DNA of 64,000 nt, from contig NW_004797274.1 in assembly GCF_000002075.1 (NCBI RefSeq), positions 163,512-227,511 of the forward strand, written 5' to 3'. Positions 61,991-64,000 of this stretch are shown here, piece by piece. A program made the position numbers and the translations under genes. The stretch comes from Aplysia californica. Taxonomy: Eukaryota; Mollusca; Gastropoda; Aplysiida; Aplysiidae. Position 1 is the stretch's first letter. The number at the start of each line of letters is the position of its first letter. The notes below the pieces were generated by a model. That model worked only from the letters and a program-made list of their open reading frames with translations, had not been told where the DNA came from and made no database searches.

Positions 61991-63604
61991 CGCTGATGAT
62001 AACAACAACAACAACAATAATCATAATAGCAACAATAACGACAATAATAAAATATGACATTCATATAATGCTCAACACCGATTAGGAACACAGGCTCTGA
62101 GGGCTTTACAAATTCAACAGCAGCACATAATCAGTACAAAGTGTTGTGACTAAAAATTAATACCTACCTCGTTTATCTAAAATCAGAAACGACTTTAGCC
62201 GTCATTTGAATGAATAAAAAGATATAACTACTGGGCAAAGCGTTTTAGATCCTGACAAATTTCAGTGCAATATGTATACACTTTAAAGGTAAAAGGATGT
62301 TGGAATCTTATAAATGTAAGAAGAAATACTAGAAAAGGTTAAAGCTATTTTATTTATGGGAAACAATATTTCCTTCGCTTTACAAAGAAAATGTTGGGGG
62401 TTTTTTAAAGTGTAAAACGTCAGCACAGAATGGAAATACTGTTTAAAACTGTAAAATCATTTTTATTGAACACACCAAAAGTATCACTTTTAACCTTCCT
62501 TGAATGTAATCCCTCATTAATCCCTCTTTGTTTCTCCAAATAAAAGTTCGTATATCCTACAAGGTTCCAGAAAGGCTGTATTCCCTATTCAGTAAACAAG
62601 TTAAAACTAAAGAAACACATACTGGAATATTCTGCTTCGTCCACTTGATAGAATTCGGACAGGGCCAGTTTGCTGGACTCACGGCCCATTGAGGTAGCAG
62701 TGGGGGCATGACAGTTTGGATCTGTGGTCAGGGAGCTGGCCTCACATGGCCAGTTGCGGTCAAAGATTTTGTCCACCTGGAAAAGTTTGAAAGTTTTGGT
62801 TTTGGCCAAAGTTTTACGGCACATGCAACACAAAAATGTTGCAATATAAGTGCCCAAGATTAGATGTGTTAACTAGAGAGTAACATACAAAGAATATAAG
62901 GCACACATACAAACAATCACAGCACAAAGAGACAGAGATAGAGATAGAGAGAAAGAGAGAGTGAGAGACTGACAGAGAGACAGAGAGAGAAGAGCGAGGG
63001 ACAAAGAGAGGAAGAGGAAAGAGGAGGAAAAACAAAAAAGGACACAGACAGAGAACTGGAGAGAGAGTAAGAGAGAGAAGAGACAGGGAAAAGGAAAGAG
63101 AAAAAAAAAAAAGAGAGAGAGACAGCAGAGAGAGGTAAGAGAGCAAACGACAGAATAACGAGTAAACGGGGAGCGAAAAACAAAGAAAAAAAAAAGAAGA
63201 AAAACAAAGAAAGAGACAGAGAGAGCAAAGAGGAAGGACAAAATAGAGAAATTTTTTTTAAAGAAGTCAAGACAATAACAAGAGTGGTGAGGTGGTGGGA
63301 CAGAGGAGAGGAAATAAGAATTTGGGAGGAGGGGGGAGGGGAGGGGAGTGTAGGAGATGACAGTAGTTACCTCATCGAGAAAAGAGAGCCGCGTGACGTT
63401 GGGGTCGGCCAGATCGGCCAGGGAGTCCCGGGACAGCACGGGCTCTGTGTTAATGGCGCGTATCCCCTGGCTGCTGGTGAAGCCCTCCACCACGGGCTCT
63501 TCCATTCCCGCGCAGGATGCGCTCAGGGACGTGGAGCTCAGCCCACCCGGCGCGGTGGACATCTCATCCTGGTCCGAGGTCAGCGGGATGTGCTCCTCAC
63601 CTCT
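18585..63604 (-). CDS. SLC4A2: SLC4-family Cl-/HCO3- anion exchanger (AE2/AE3 type), 29 exons in window
   Basis: A plasma-membrane antiporter that swaps chloride for bicarbonate and sets intracellular pH. The 29 exons total 4839 bases, 1612 codons plus TAA, with every junction phase-compatible. Order: charged N-terminal extension, cytoplasmic (band-3) domain from about [12 protein letters not shown] to VLPPGDWD, then the multi-pass transport domain from [14 protein letters not shown] to the acidic tail [16 protein letters not shown]. That tail, [11 protein letters not shown] and SHRFED match vertebrate AE2/AE3 rather than Na+-coupled SLC4 members. METQIT holds the Glu equivalent to AE1 Glu681, TVRTVAH the Arg730 equivalent, and EVVKKL a Lys at the stilbene-site position. 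Human AE2 is 1241 residues, so this protein is longer, mainly N-terminally. It is probably co-orthologous to SLC4A1-3, so the symbol is nominal. Confidence 0.93.
18930..19124 (-). repeat. SINE family A copy
   Basis: First copy upstream of the last exchanger exon. AAAAAAGAGCACCCAC replaces the usual CACCAGAGCACCC. Confidence 0.82.
19221..19399 (-). repeat. SINE family A copy
   Basis: Complete; ends only 30 bp before the donor of the exon at 19429. Confidence 0.85.
19429..19602 (-). CDS. SLC4A2: Anion exchanger exon: last membrane segments
   Basis: 58 codons, phase 0-0, donor [26 protein letters not shown] leads into two hydrophobic stretches ([18 protein letters not shown] and [10 protein letters not shown]), then FFSKEELEE. 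Confidence 0.96.
20226..20340 (+). repeat. SINE family C, truncated + strand copy
   Basis: Lacks the tRNA head; keeps CTTCTAAACGATATAAATTG and GGGTTGATGAAGGGTGTGAA. Confidence 0.55.
20361..20396. repeat. A/G homopolymer run
   Basis: About 22 G bases after an A run, 20 bp from the donor at 20419. Confidence 0.88.
20419..20588 (-). CDS. SLC4A2: Anion exchanger exon: membrane helices and KYHP loop
   Basis: Phases 1 to 0, donor [29 protein letters not shown] is followed by [20 protein letters not shown]. The Lys of KYHP corresponds, as I recall, to the reactive Lys851 of AE1. Confidence 0.96.
20630..20760 (-). repeat. SINE family A copy with internal deletion
   Basis: The block between CACTTGCAACACA and AAAAAAGTAACA is shortened, so the GGTCATATAAGTGCC segment is missing. 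Confidence 0.75.
20862..21027 (-). repeat. SINE family A copy
   Basis: Complete, with GGTCACATAAATGCCAAAG; about 25 bp from the donor at 21051. Confidence 0.85.
21051..21304 (-). CDS. SLC4A2: Anion exchanger exon: substrate-site helices
   Basis: Phases 2 to 1, donor [24 protein letters not shown], then [18 protein letters not shown] with the arginine equivalent to AE1 Arg730, then [17 protein letters not shown]. Its acceptor (ctccttcag) is the first unit of the tandem array at 21287-21648. Confidence 0.96.
21287..21648 (-). repeat. 46-bp x7-8 array carrying a splice acceptor and exon start
   Basis: Units start near 21296, 21342, 21388, 21434, 21480, 21530, 21576 and 21622. On the - strand each unit has a pyrimidine tract, usually an AG, and an AATGATCC-like block copied from the first bases of the exon 21051-21304. 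Unit four keeps TTCTCCCAG|AATGATCC almost intact. The units have diverged, so the array is old. Confidence 0.85.
21791..21954 (-). CDS. SLC4A2: Anion exchanger exon with METQIT glutamate
   Basis: Phases 0 to 2, donor [35 protein letters not shown], then the hydrophobic [18 protein letters not shown] and METQITE. The Glu matches AE1 Glu681. Confidence 0.96.
21995..22378 (-). repeat. SINE family D copy with ATT tail microsatellite
   Basis: On the - strand: B box GGGTTCGAATCC (A box not recognisable, so 5'-truncated), conserved core AGGTGGGAATGGGTACC, then GCGCTATACAAATGC and an ATT microsatellite (21995-22072). This layout fits the widespread tRNA-derived SINEs with a conserved central domain seen in molluscs and other invertebrates. 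Confidence 0.75.
22507..22626. repeat. CT microsatellite
   Basis: CTCTCT run with GTT interruptions in an exchanger intron. Confidence 0.9.
22762..22934 (-). repeat. SINE family A copy
   Basis: Full length, with GGTCATATAAGAGCTGAAG and GGAGCAAACCACAACAGAG blocks. Confidence 0.85.
22995..23030. mobile_element. Terminal fragment of the pogo-like MITE
   Basis: GTTGTGGACAATTTCGACTG followed by TA matches the right end of the element at 8339-8650. The rest of the element is missing or unrecognisable. Confidence 0.45.
23065..23154 (-). CDS. SLC4A2: Anion exchanger exon: helix after GDFGV
   Basis: Exactly 30 codons, phase 0-0, donor [29 protein letters not shown], then NETYVQ, matching VIGDFGVPI...DTYTQ of AE2. 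Confidence 0.96.
23584..23916 (-). CDS. SLC4A2: Anion exchanger exon: glycosylated extracellular loop
   Basis: 111 codons, phase 0-0, donor AGT|GTAAGT. After IFATHPL the loop has five N-glycosylation sequons (NLT, NDT, NGS, NSS, NGT). It contains an 11-residue tandem duplication ([11 protein letters not shown] / [11 protein letters not shown]). It then enters the membrane with [19 protein letters not shown] and ends FFGRS. The loop is the least conserved part against vertebrate AEs. Confidence 0.95.
23761..23826 (-). repeat. 33-bp coding duplication in the extracellular loop
   Basis: Two adjacent 33-bp units on the - strand, GGCAACGGCTCTGACTGG.. and GGCAACAGCTCAGACTGG.., encode [11 protein letters not shown] and [11 protein letters not shown]. 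Each unit brings one N-glycosylation sequon. Confidence 0.85.
24361..24740 (-). repeat. 36-bp array carrying a splice donor, split by a SINE
   Basis: About five units of 36 bp at 24361-24432 and 24622-24740, interrupted by a SINE at 24433-24618. On the - strand each has an ATGCAG-like exon end and a GTCAGTA donor. The unit next to the exon reads [12 protein letters not shown] in frame. The third ATGCAG is ATGTAG, an in-frame stop. Confidence 0.88.
24433..24618 (-). repeat. SINE family A copy inside the 36-bp array
   Basis: Full length, with array units on both sides. GACAC lies close to both edges and may be the target-site duplication. Confidence 0.85.
24725..24919 (-). CDS. SLC4A2: Anion exchanger exon: membrane helices 4-6
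   Basis: 65 codons, phase 0-0, donor [59 protein letters not shown]. The Lys in EVVKKL aligns with the DIDS-reactive Lys539 of AE1. The donor is the first unit of a 36-bp array that could extend the exon by 12 residues. Confidence 0.96.
24955..25262 (-). repeat. ATA/ATT microsatellite plus truncated SINE family D copy
   Basis: 25095-25262 matches the core and tail side of the copy at 21995-22378 (GTGCTCTATGCACTTTACA, CCCAGCAGAC, GAAACATTCTC). The adjoining 24955-25094 is ATA/ATT-rich, as expected for its expanded tail. Confidence 0.65.
25307..25455 (-). CDS. SLC4A2: Anion exchanger exon: TGPVLVFEE half-helix
   Basis: Phases 1 to 0, donor [27 protein letters not shown], then [20 protein letters not shown]. 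The SGPLLVFEE equivalent in AE1/AE2 lines the substrate site. Confidence 0.96.
26054..26232. mobile_element. Degraded copy of the pogo-like MITE
   Basis: Starts TCAAACCTGCTTAAACGACC and ends ACTTTTCTCCTTCACC..GTCATCTTGG, matching both ends of 8339-8650. Shorter and diverged. Confidence 0.45.
26271..26489 (-). CDS. SLC4A2: Anion exchanger exon: start of the transport domain
   Basis: Phases 1 to 1, donor [26 protein letters not shown] then [20 protein letters not shown] (AE2: [20 protein letters not shown]) and the first helix [20 protein letters not shown]. Confidence 0.96.
   Translation of the reverse strand, partial: PCCQTRTKKRRSPLTTRYNVRAVCSAGSSTTFAAATRTTSATSRMRPTSRASQPSSSSSSPASLRALPSEDC
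26519..26699 (-). repeat. SINE family A copy with AACTAAAAC-type tail
   Basis: Starts only 30 bp from the previous exon. The tail side shows two TAGTTTT units in a row, the sign of a short tandem 3' tail on the - strand. CGGTTAG / CGGTTGG at the edges may be a target-site duplication. Confidence 0.85.
26791..26866. repeat. GACA tetranucleotide microsatellite
   Basis: Long run of CAGA with two CGGA variants near its end. Confidence 0.92.
27428..27568 (-). repeat. SINE family A copy, end missing
   Basis: Matches the family from TTTTAGTACGAG to AGGAAAGAAGGC, then loses the final CACCAGAGCACCC block. Confidence 0.75.
27590..27895. repeat. Tandem array, four units of about 70-75 bp
   Basis: Units share CAAACACGCYGTAGNTGTGT, ACAAYNCAGGTGCNCNCAAT and GAGCACATCG. 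Units are diverged. No splice site is involved. Confidence 0.75.
28241..28275. repeat. Poly-C run
   Basis: About 34 consecutive C bases. Length is unreliable in any assembly. Confidence 0.9.
28781..29042. mobile_element. Palindromic MITE, 262 bp with arms of about 90 bp
   Basis: The left arm starts ATATGAAGAGTCTACAGG and contains AGTCACAAACTGAAAATC. The inverted right arm starts ATATGAGGAGTCGACGGG and contains the same AGTCACAAACTGAAAATC. No coding capacity; superfamily not assigned. Confidence 0.7.
29549..29733. repeat. AAT microsatellite
   Basis: AATAAT run with GAT and AAC variants. Asn- and Ile-only readings here are artefacts. Confidence 0.92.
31160..31300. repeat. 83-bp tandem duplication
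   Basis: TCTGGAAAGCACTGAGTTAA followed by TGAACATCTT occurs near 31174 and again near 31256. Confidence 0.8.
31843..31980 (-). repeat. tRNA-derived SINE head
   Basis: On the - strand: A box TAGTGTAATGGTTAGGATA and B-box-like GAGTTCAATTGCC. It resembles a tRNA-Glu/Asp-like head, but the lower part is too diverged to assign a family. Confidence 0.5.
32697..32885 (-). repeat. SINE family C, near complete
   Basis: On the - strand: A box TGTAGTTTAGCAGTTAGG, B box GAGTTTGAGTCCC, then TATCTCCGTCTTTTTGCTGG and CTGACTCAGCCTGGG, ending near TACGTAAAACT. Confidence 0.75.
33869..33925 (-). repeat. SINE family C, tail fragment
   Basis: GAGTTTTTACGCCCCTATCG and ACACAAGTTTACAGGAGA match the tail end of the family only. 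Confidence 0.6.
34055..34247 (-). CDS. SLC4A2: Anion exchanger exon: end of the cytoplasmic domain
   Basis: Phases 0 to 1, donor [29 protein letters not shown], then VLPPGDWD (AE2: VVLPPSEV), a basic stretch [14 protein letters not shown] and EEKEG. Confidence 0.96.
35327..35414 (-). CDS. SLC4A2: Anion exchanger exon: FLFVLLGP
   Basis: Phases 2 to 0. [20 protein letters not shown], then SLSTLMSNQ, nearly identical to AE2. The donor is CAG|GTTGGT, a non-consensus site. Confidence 0.96.
35573..35730. mobile_element. hAT-like MITE fragment
   Basis: CAGAGGTGCCAACTAATA and, 36 bp on, CAGAGGAGCCAACTTG look like a hAT-type terminal repeat (CAGNGGTG). They are followed by TTCTGAACTTTTCAGACC, which recurs near 9415 and 50055. 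Confidence 0.4.
35805..35928 (-). CDS. SLC4A2: Anion exchanger exon: [14 protein letters not shown]
   Basis: Phases 1 to 2, donor [45 protein letters not shown], matching the AE2 EATVVLVG...AFVRLREA block. Confidence 0.96.
36526..36616 (-). CDS. SLC4A2: Anion exchanger exon: linker to RRIPKG
   Basis: Phases 0 to 1. [17 protein letters not shown], then DIMRRIPK (AE2: KLLEKIPE). The donor AAAG|GTTGGA is non-consensus, but the next exon fits the phase and the family alignment. Confidence 0.92.
38262..38435 (-). repeat. SINE family A copy
   Basis: Complete but diverged, with CACTTGAGAGCACCCAC at its end. Confidence 0.8.
39166..39350 (+). repeat. SINE family C, + strand copy
   Basis: A box ACGATATAGCAGTTGG, B box GAGTTCAAATCC, then TATCTCCGTCTTTCTGCTAC, CTCAGCCTGGGTC and the end GGGGGGCGTAAAAAACAT. 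The most complete copy on this strand. Confidence 0.75.
41403..41531 (-). CDS. SLC4A2: Anion exchanger linker exon with NGEP repeats
   Basis: 43 codons, phase 0-0, acceptor ttctcgcag, donor [27 protein letters not shown] continues as [10 protein letters not shown] pentapeptides, then [16 protein letters not shown]. Neighbouring exons join in phase with or without it, so it may be a cassette. Vertebrate AEs have an unconserved linker here. Confidence 0.75.
42625..42855. repeat. 35-bp x7 tandem array
   Basis: Units of AACAGATCAGTAGGGAAAGA plus ACACTNNAACAAAG, about seven copies, diverged. Wholly intronic. Confidence 0.85.
43699..43723. repeat. Poly-C run
   Basis: About 24 consecutive C bases. 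Confidence 0.85.
43955..44279 (-). repeat. SINE family A copy split by a MITE
   Basis: The two parts (43955-44042 and 44189-44279) together make one family A element. Confidence 0.85.
44043..44188. mobile_element. Hairpin MITE, 146 bp, inserted in a SINE
   Basis: Arms of about 48 bp: GTGATGTCAACGGACATGAC and onward pairs with the inverse of the right arm ending GTCATGTCCCTTGACATCAC. The loop is about 45 bp. ACAAG lies on both sides (44038-44042 and 44189-44193), a likely 5-bp target duplication. Arms differ at only a few bases, so the insertion is fairly young. Confidence 0.85.
44920..45598. other. Assembly gap (N run) flanked by CA/CC-rich simple repeat
   Basis: About 680 N bases, with CAACCACCACC-like sequence on both sides. 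An exon could be hidden, but the flanking exons already join in phase. Confidence 0.99.
45685..45862 (-). CDS. SLC4A2: Anion exchanger exon: Ser-rich linker
   Basis: Phases 2 to 0, donor [29 protein letters not shown], then a second SQSSLG and a Lys-rich stretch to [11 protein letters not shown]2 has ISAGSLGSLLG at this place. Confidence 0.9.
48281..48460 (-). repeat. SINE family A copy
   Basis: Complete, with GTTAGGTCATAGAAGTGCC and a diverged end CATCCCCCCTCCTCAACC. Confidence 0.82.
49136..49315 (-). repeat. SINE family A copy with target-site duplication
   Basis: Flanked on both sides by GAATGTGAGAG (ending near 49129 and starting at 49316). The direct repeat supports insertion by retroposition. 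Confidence 0.9.
49334..49507 (-). repeat. SINE family A copy
   Basis: Follows the copy at 49136 after 18 bp. It ends against the GT/GACA microsatellite. Confidence 0.88.
49513..49722. repeat. GT / GA / GACA microsatellite
   Basis: GT at 49513-49530, GAGA at 49541-49550, then a long CAGA run to 49722. Confidence 0.92.
50033..50272. mobile_element. hAT-like MITE, 240 bp
   Basis: The left end begins CAGAACTGACAACTTAGTAC and the inverted right end CAGAGGTGCTGATTTTCC. CAGNGGTG-type termini suggest hAT. I could not find a clean 8-bp target duplication. Confidence 0.45.
50562..50739 (-). repeat. SINE family A copy with target-site duplication
   Basis: AGAAAGCATT occurs at 50538-50547 and again at 50740-50749, just outside the element. 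Confidence 0.88.
50962..51067. repeat. Two poly-A runs
   Basis: Runs of more than 20 A at about 50962-50984 and 51043-51067. No retrocopy with coding content precedes them. Confidence 0.85.
51140..51217 (-). CDS. SLC4A2: Anion exchanger candidate cassette exon with RRNS site
   Basis: 78 bases, phase 2-2, acceptor tggtccag, weak donor AAAAG|GTTGCC. Reads [19 protein letters not shown] then SLDASKR. Skipping it joins LLKHR to HQQEKG without a frame change. The weak donor and symmetric phase suggest alternative splicing. RRNS fits a basophilic (PKA-type) phosphorylation motif; that use is inferred. Confidence 0.72.
51218..54361 (-). other. Exchanger intron
   Basis: Mostly AT-rich unique sequence with a C run at 51724-51738 and a tandem array at 54000-54335. 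No exon or SINE A copy seen. Confidence 0.65.
54000..54335. repeat. Tandem array of about 75-bp units next to a donor
   Basis: About five diverged units share TATCAAATNANCTGTCTAC, AGAGAAAGTTGCAACA and ACTCTCAAATA. The array stops some 30 bp from the donor at 54362 and does not contain it. Confidence 0.75.
54362..54497 (-). CDS. SLC4A2: Anion exchanger exon: [11 protein letters not shown]
   Basis: Phases 1 to 2, donor [28 protein letters not shown], then VIRDLVEE and [10 protein letters not shown], matching AE2 AVLLDLDQQTL...LLLKHS. Confidence 0.95.
54514..54691 (-). repeat. SINE family A, reference copy
   Basis: Representative of the family, about 175 bp. On the + strand it reads TTTTAGTAGAGGTTTTACAG, GGTCATATGAGCGCC, GGGGAGATAAGGACGATAG and CACACCAGAGCACCCGTCAA. 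It is flanked by ACAACAAATATTAG on both sides, a 14-bp target duplication. Repeated TAGTTT units at one end look like a TAAAAC-type 3' tail of a - strand element. I found no convincing A/B boxes, so the head origin is open. Confidence 0.92.
54762..54812 (-). repeat. SINE family A fragment
   Basis: Only the head-side block GCAAACCGCACCAGAGCACC and CATCAACTGCCCA remains. Confidence 0.6.
55024..55204 (-). CDS. SLC4A2: Anion exchanger exon: conserved FEEDVEE core
   Basis: Phases 0 to 1, donor [57 protein letters not shown]. The strongest block in the cytoplasmic domain; AE2 reads [18 protein letters not shown]. Confidence 0.97.
55481..55617 (-). CDS. SLC4A2: Anion exchanger exon: SHRFED
   Basis: Phases 1 to 0, donor GAG|GTATGC. 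(S)[18 protein letters not shown] through KKYDHSPHE, matching AE2 SHRFEDVPGVRRH...PHKPHE. Confidence 0.96.
55632..55812 (-). repeat. SINE family A copy with target-site duplication
   Basis: GAAGACAACAA lies on both sides (55621-55631 and from 55813). Inserted only about 15 bp upstream of an exon acceptor. Confidence 0.92.
56383..56520. repeat. CT and CA microsatellite
   Basis: CT-rich at 56390-56448, then CA-rich, close to the exon ending at 56542. Confidence 0.88.
56542..56738 (-). CDS. SLC4A2: Anion exchanger exon: His tract
   Basis: Phases 2 to 1, donor [29 protein letters not shown], then [10 protein letters not shown] to [12 protein letters not shown]2 has no His tract here. Confidence 0.88.
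56740..57711 (-). other. Exchanger intron with MITE end fragment
   Basis: 57560-57622 matches the pogo-like right end (ACTTTTCTCCTTGAAAATAG, then TTTTGACAGTATA). Otherwise nothing recognised. Confidence 0.5.
57712..57961 (-). CDS. SLC4A2: Anion exchanger exon: Arg/Ser-rich region
   Basis: Phases 1 to 2, donor [25 protein letters not shown], then [20 protein letters not shown]. Many basophilic and acidophilic kinase-type sites by pattern. AE2 has GHRSYNLQERRR nearby. Confidence 0.9.
58013..58140 (-). repeat. SINE family A, partial
   Basis: Tail side through AAGAGGAGAGACGAGGATG, then cut where the next copy's flank begins. Confidence 0.78.
58162..58333 (-). repeat. SINE family A copy
   Basis: Complete, about 20 bp after the partial copy, same orientation. 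Confidence 0.88.
58535..58600 (-). repeat. SINE A/B tail fragment
   Basis: Only TTTTAGTAGAGGTTTTACAG and GTCATATGAGTGCC remain. Confidence 0.7.
58706..58808 (-). CDS. SLC4A2: Anion exchanger exon: N-terminal extension
   Basis: Phases 0 to 1, donor [25 protein letters not shown], then [14 protein letters not shown]. No domain recognised. Confidence 0.9.
59155..59382 (-). CDS. SLC4A2: Anion exchanger exon: VGFYIGND
   Basis: 76 codons, phase 0-0, donor [26 protein letters not shown] recalls AE2 VQFFLQED. Followed by Pro/Ser-rich sequence with several SP/TP sites. Confidence 0.92.
59787..59968 (-). CDS. SLC4A2: Anion exchanger exon: N-terminal extension
   Basis: Phases 1 to 0, donor [29 protein letters not shown], Pro/Ser/Thr-rich and probably disordered. 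Confidence 0.9.
60059..60087. repeat. G-rich run
   Basis: Runs of G broken by TGT. Confidence 0.85.
60178..60347 (-). repeat. SINE family A copy
   Basis: Complete; the tail side is diverged (CAGTAAAAGTTTAATTGC). Confidence 0.8.
60758..60872 (-). CDS. SLC4A2: Anion exchanger exon: acidic tract
   Basis: Phases 0 to 1, donor [18 protein letters not shown] is followed by seven Asp and [15 protein letters not shown]. Serines before the acidic run fit CK2-type sites by pattern. Confidence 0.92.
60921..61097 (-). repeat. SINE family A copy
   Basis: Flanks GCCTGGGCCTA and GCTTGGGCTTA look like a decayed 11-bp target duplication. Confidence 0.82.
61400..61611 (-). CDS. SLC4A2: Anion exchanger exon: HIHQPL and Lys-rich tract
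   Basis: Phases 1 to 0, donor [27 protein letters not shown] matches AE2 YHRQSSHHIHHPL. Then a Lys/His-rich stretch [15 protein letters not shown] and an acidic end [12 protein letters not shown]. Confidence 0.94.
61655..62135 (-). repeat. AAT/AAC microsatellite joined to a truncated SINE D tail
   Basis: 61655-62050 is AAT then AAC triplets (AAC dominates 61918-61991). 62052-62135 matches the family D tail side (ACAGGCTCTGAGGGCTTTAC, preceded by CATTCATATAATGC). The microsatellite is therefore probably an expanded SINE tail. Confidence 0.7.
62623..62776 (-). CDS. SLC4A2: Anion exchanger exon: N-terminal extension
   Basis: Phases 0 to 1, donor [24 protein letters not shown] through [10 protein letters not shown]. 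It may correspond to AE2 VERFEEILQEAG; the similarity is weak. Confidence 0.9.
62792..62893 (-). repeat. SINE family A, partial
   Basis: Tail side through GAGAGTAACATACAAAGAA, then replaced by GA-rich repeat. Confidence 0.75.
62930..63250. repeat. GA-rich low-complexity tract
   Basis: About 320 bp of GA/AAAG repeats directly beside a SINE fragment. Ser/Leu-rich readings on the - strand are artefacts. Confidence 0.88.
63371..63604 (-). CDS. SLC4A2: First anion exchanger exon in the window
   Basis: 78 codons, phase 0-0, acceptor ttcacag, donor [29 protein letters not shown] through SFLDE. The in-frame Met (ATG at 63560-63562) followed by STAPGG resembles the AE2 start MSSAPRRP, so translation might begin here. 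The frame is open back to the acceptor, which also allows an upstream start beyond 64000. Confidence 0.88.
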
Positions 63605-63870
63605 CTGTGAACGGGAGAGAGAGAGAGAAAAGAAAAAAATGAGGGAAGATGGACAAGAACGACTGATGGAATGACCCTGTCTTTGTTCATTTGAGCAAAG
63701 AGAAGCACACCAACACAATCTTATCCTAGTCAGAGCTCACCAAGATGTGCTCCTCACCTTTCTGAGAAAAAAGAGGGAAAAGAAAGTATGATCTTGCCTC
63801 TGTTTATTTGTTTAAGTAAAGAGAAGCATATAAACACAATGTCACCCTGGTTCTCACCATTCTAATAAGG
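63590..63870 (-). repeat. Tandem duplication of an exon start, 2-3 diverged units of about 110-140 bp
   Basis: TGTGCTCCTCACCT at 63590 recurs at 63747. GAGCAAAGAGAAGCAC near 63692 recurs as AAGTAAAGAGAAGCAT near 63813. A third, more decayed boundary (GTTCTCACCATTCTAATAAG) follows at 63851. Confidence 0.75.
63741..63761 (-). CDS. SLC4A2: Candidate 21-nt microexon (duplicated exon start)
   Basis: On the - strand: TTTTCTCAG acceptor, 21 bases reading KGEEHIL, then GTGAGC donor. It copies the start of the exon 63371-63604 (RGEEHIP), has both splice sites and keeps phase 0. It may be a real microexon or a splice-site-bearing relic. Confidence 0.4.
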
Positions 63871-64000
63871 AACAGGGAGAAGAAAAAAATTGTTTTCTCT
63901 GAAAGTTCACAAAGAACACACTTTTAAAATGGTATCACTCTAGTTCAGTCTTCTTCTTCTTTTTTTTCTTCAGTAATTGGGTATTGCTTCTGAGACTTTC

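Noticed and set aside
61506-62091. Long Val/Ile-, Cys/Tyr- or Thr-rich open frames
   Set aside because: Triplet repeats AAT/AAC. Only 61400-61611 on the - strand is a real exon.
62873-63370. Continuation of the exchanger frame beyond 63371 as a Ser/Phe-rich protein
   Set aside because: It reads through a donor (GAG|GTAACT) into GA-rich intron.
18585-63604. Na+-coupled bicarbonate transporter (NBC/NDCBE) identity
   Set aside because: The C-terminal tail, [17 protein letters not shown] and the METQIT region follow AE2/AE3, not the SLC4A4/7/8/10 sequences.

Overview
This is a eukaryotic genomic window with small exons, long introns, many dispersed short interspersed elements (SINEs) and abundant microsatellites. 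The style of the repeats (tRNA-derived SINEs, palindromic MITEs, long ATT/GA/GACA arrays) and the protein divergence suggest an invertebrate, most likely a mollusc and perhaps a gastropod. The taxon is an inference; the window contains no marker gene that fixes it. About 680 bases (44920-45598) are an assembly gap.

Two protein-coding genes can be read, and they converge. On the + strand (91 to about 7700) lies the 3' part of a divergent Rab6-like small GTPase. Three exons are clear and the C-terminal exon choice is unresolved; the P-loop exon lies before the window. On the - strand (63604 down to the stop at 18585) lies nearly all of an SLC4-family Cl-/HCO3- anion exchanger of the AE2/AE3 (SLC4A2/3) type. 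I placed 29 exons by reading acceptor and donor sites. All 28 junctions agree in phase, and the 4839 coding bases give 1612 codons plus a stop. The first exons or the promoter probably lie beyond 64000.

Layout: 1-7.8 kb Rab-like gene; 7.8-13 kb intergenic DNA with MITEs and microsatellites; 13-18.6 kb 3' UTR or 3' flank of the exchanger; 18.6-26.5 kb exons for the membrane transport domain; 34-36.6 kb exons for the conserved end of the cytoplasmic domain; 41-51 kb isolated linker exons, some of them possible cassettes; 54-63.6 kb exons for the cytoplasmic domain and a long charged N-terminal extension. The introns hold more than twenty copies of one SINE family, all in the same orientation.

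The most unusual signal is a set of short tandem arrays that straddle exon-intron boundaries and multiply splice sites. These are a 30-bp x7 in-frame array carrying the donor of a Rab exon, a 36-bp array carrying the donor of an exchanger exon, a 46-bp x7-8 array carrying an exchanger acceptor, and a duplicated exon start that forms a perfect 21-nt microexon candidate. Two of the arrays have units divisible by three, so using a downstream donor would lengthen the protein by whole peptide units.
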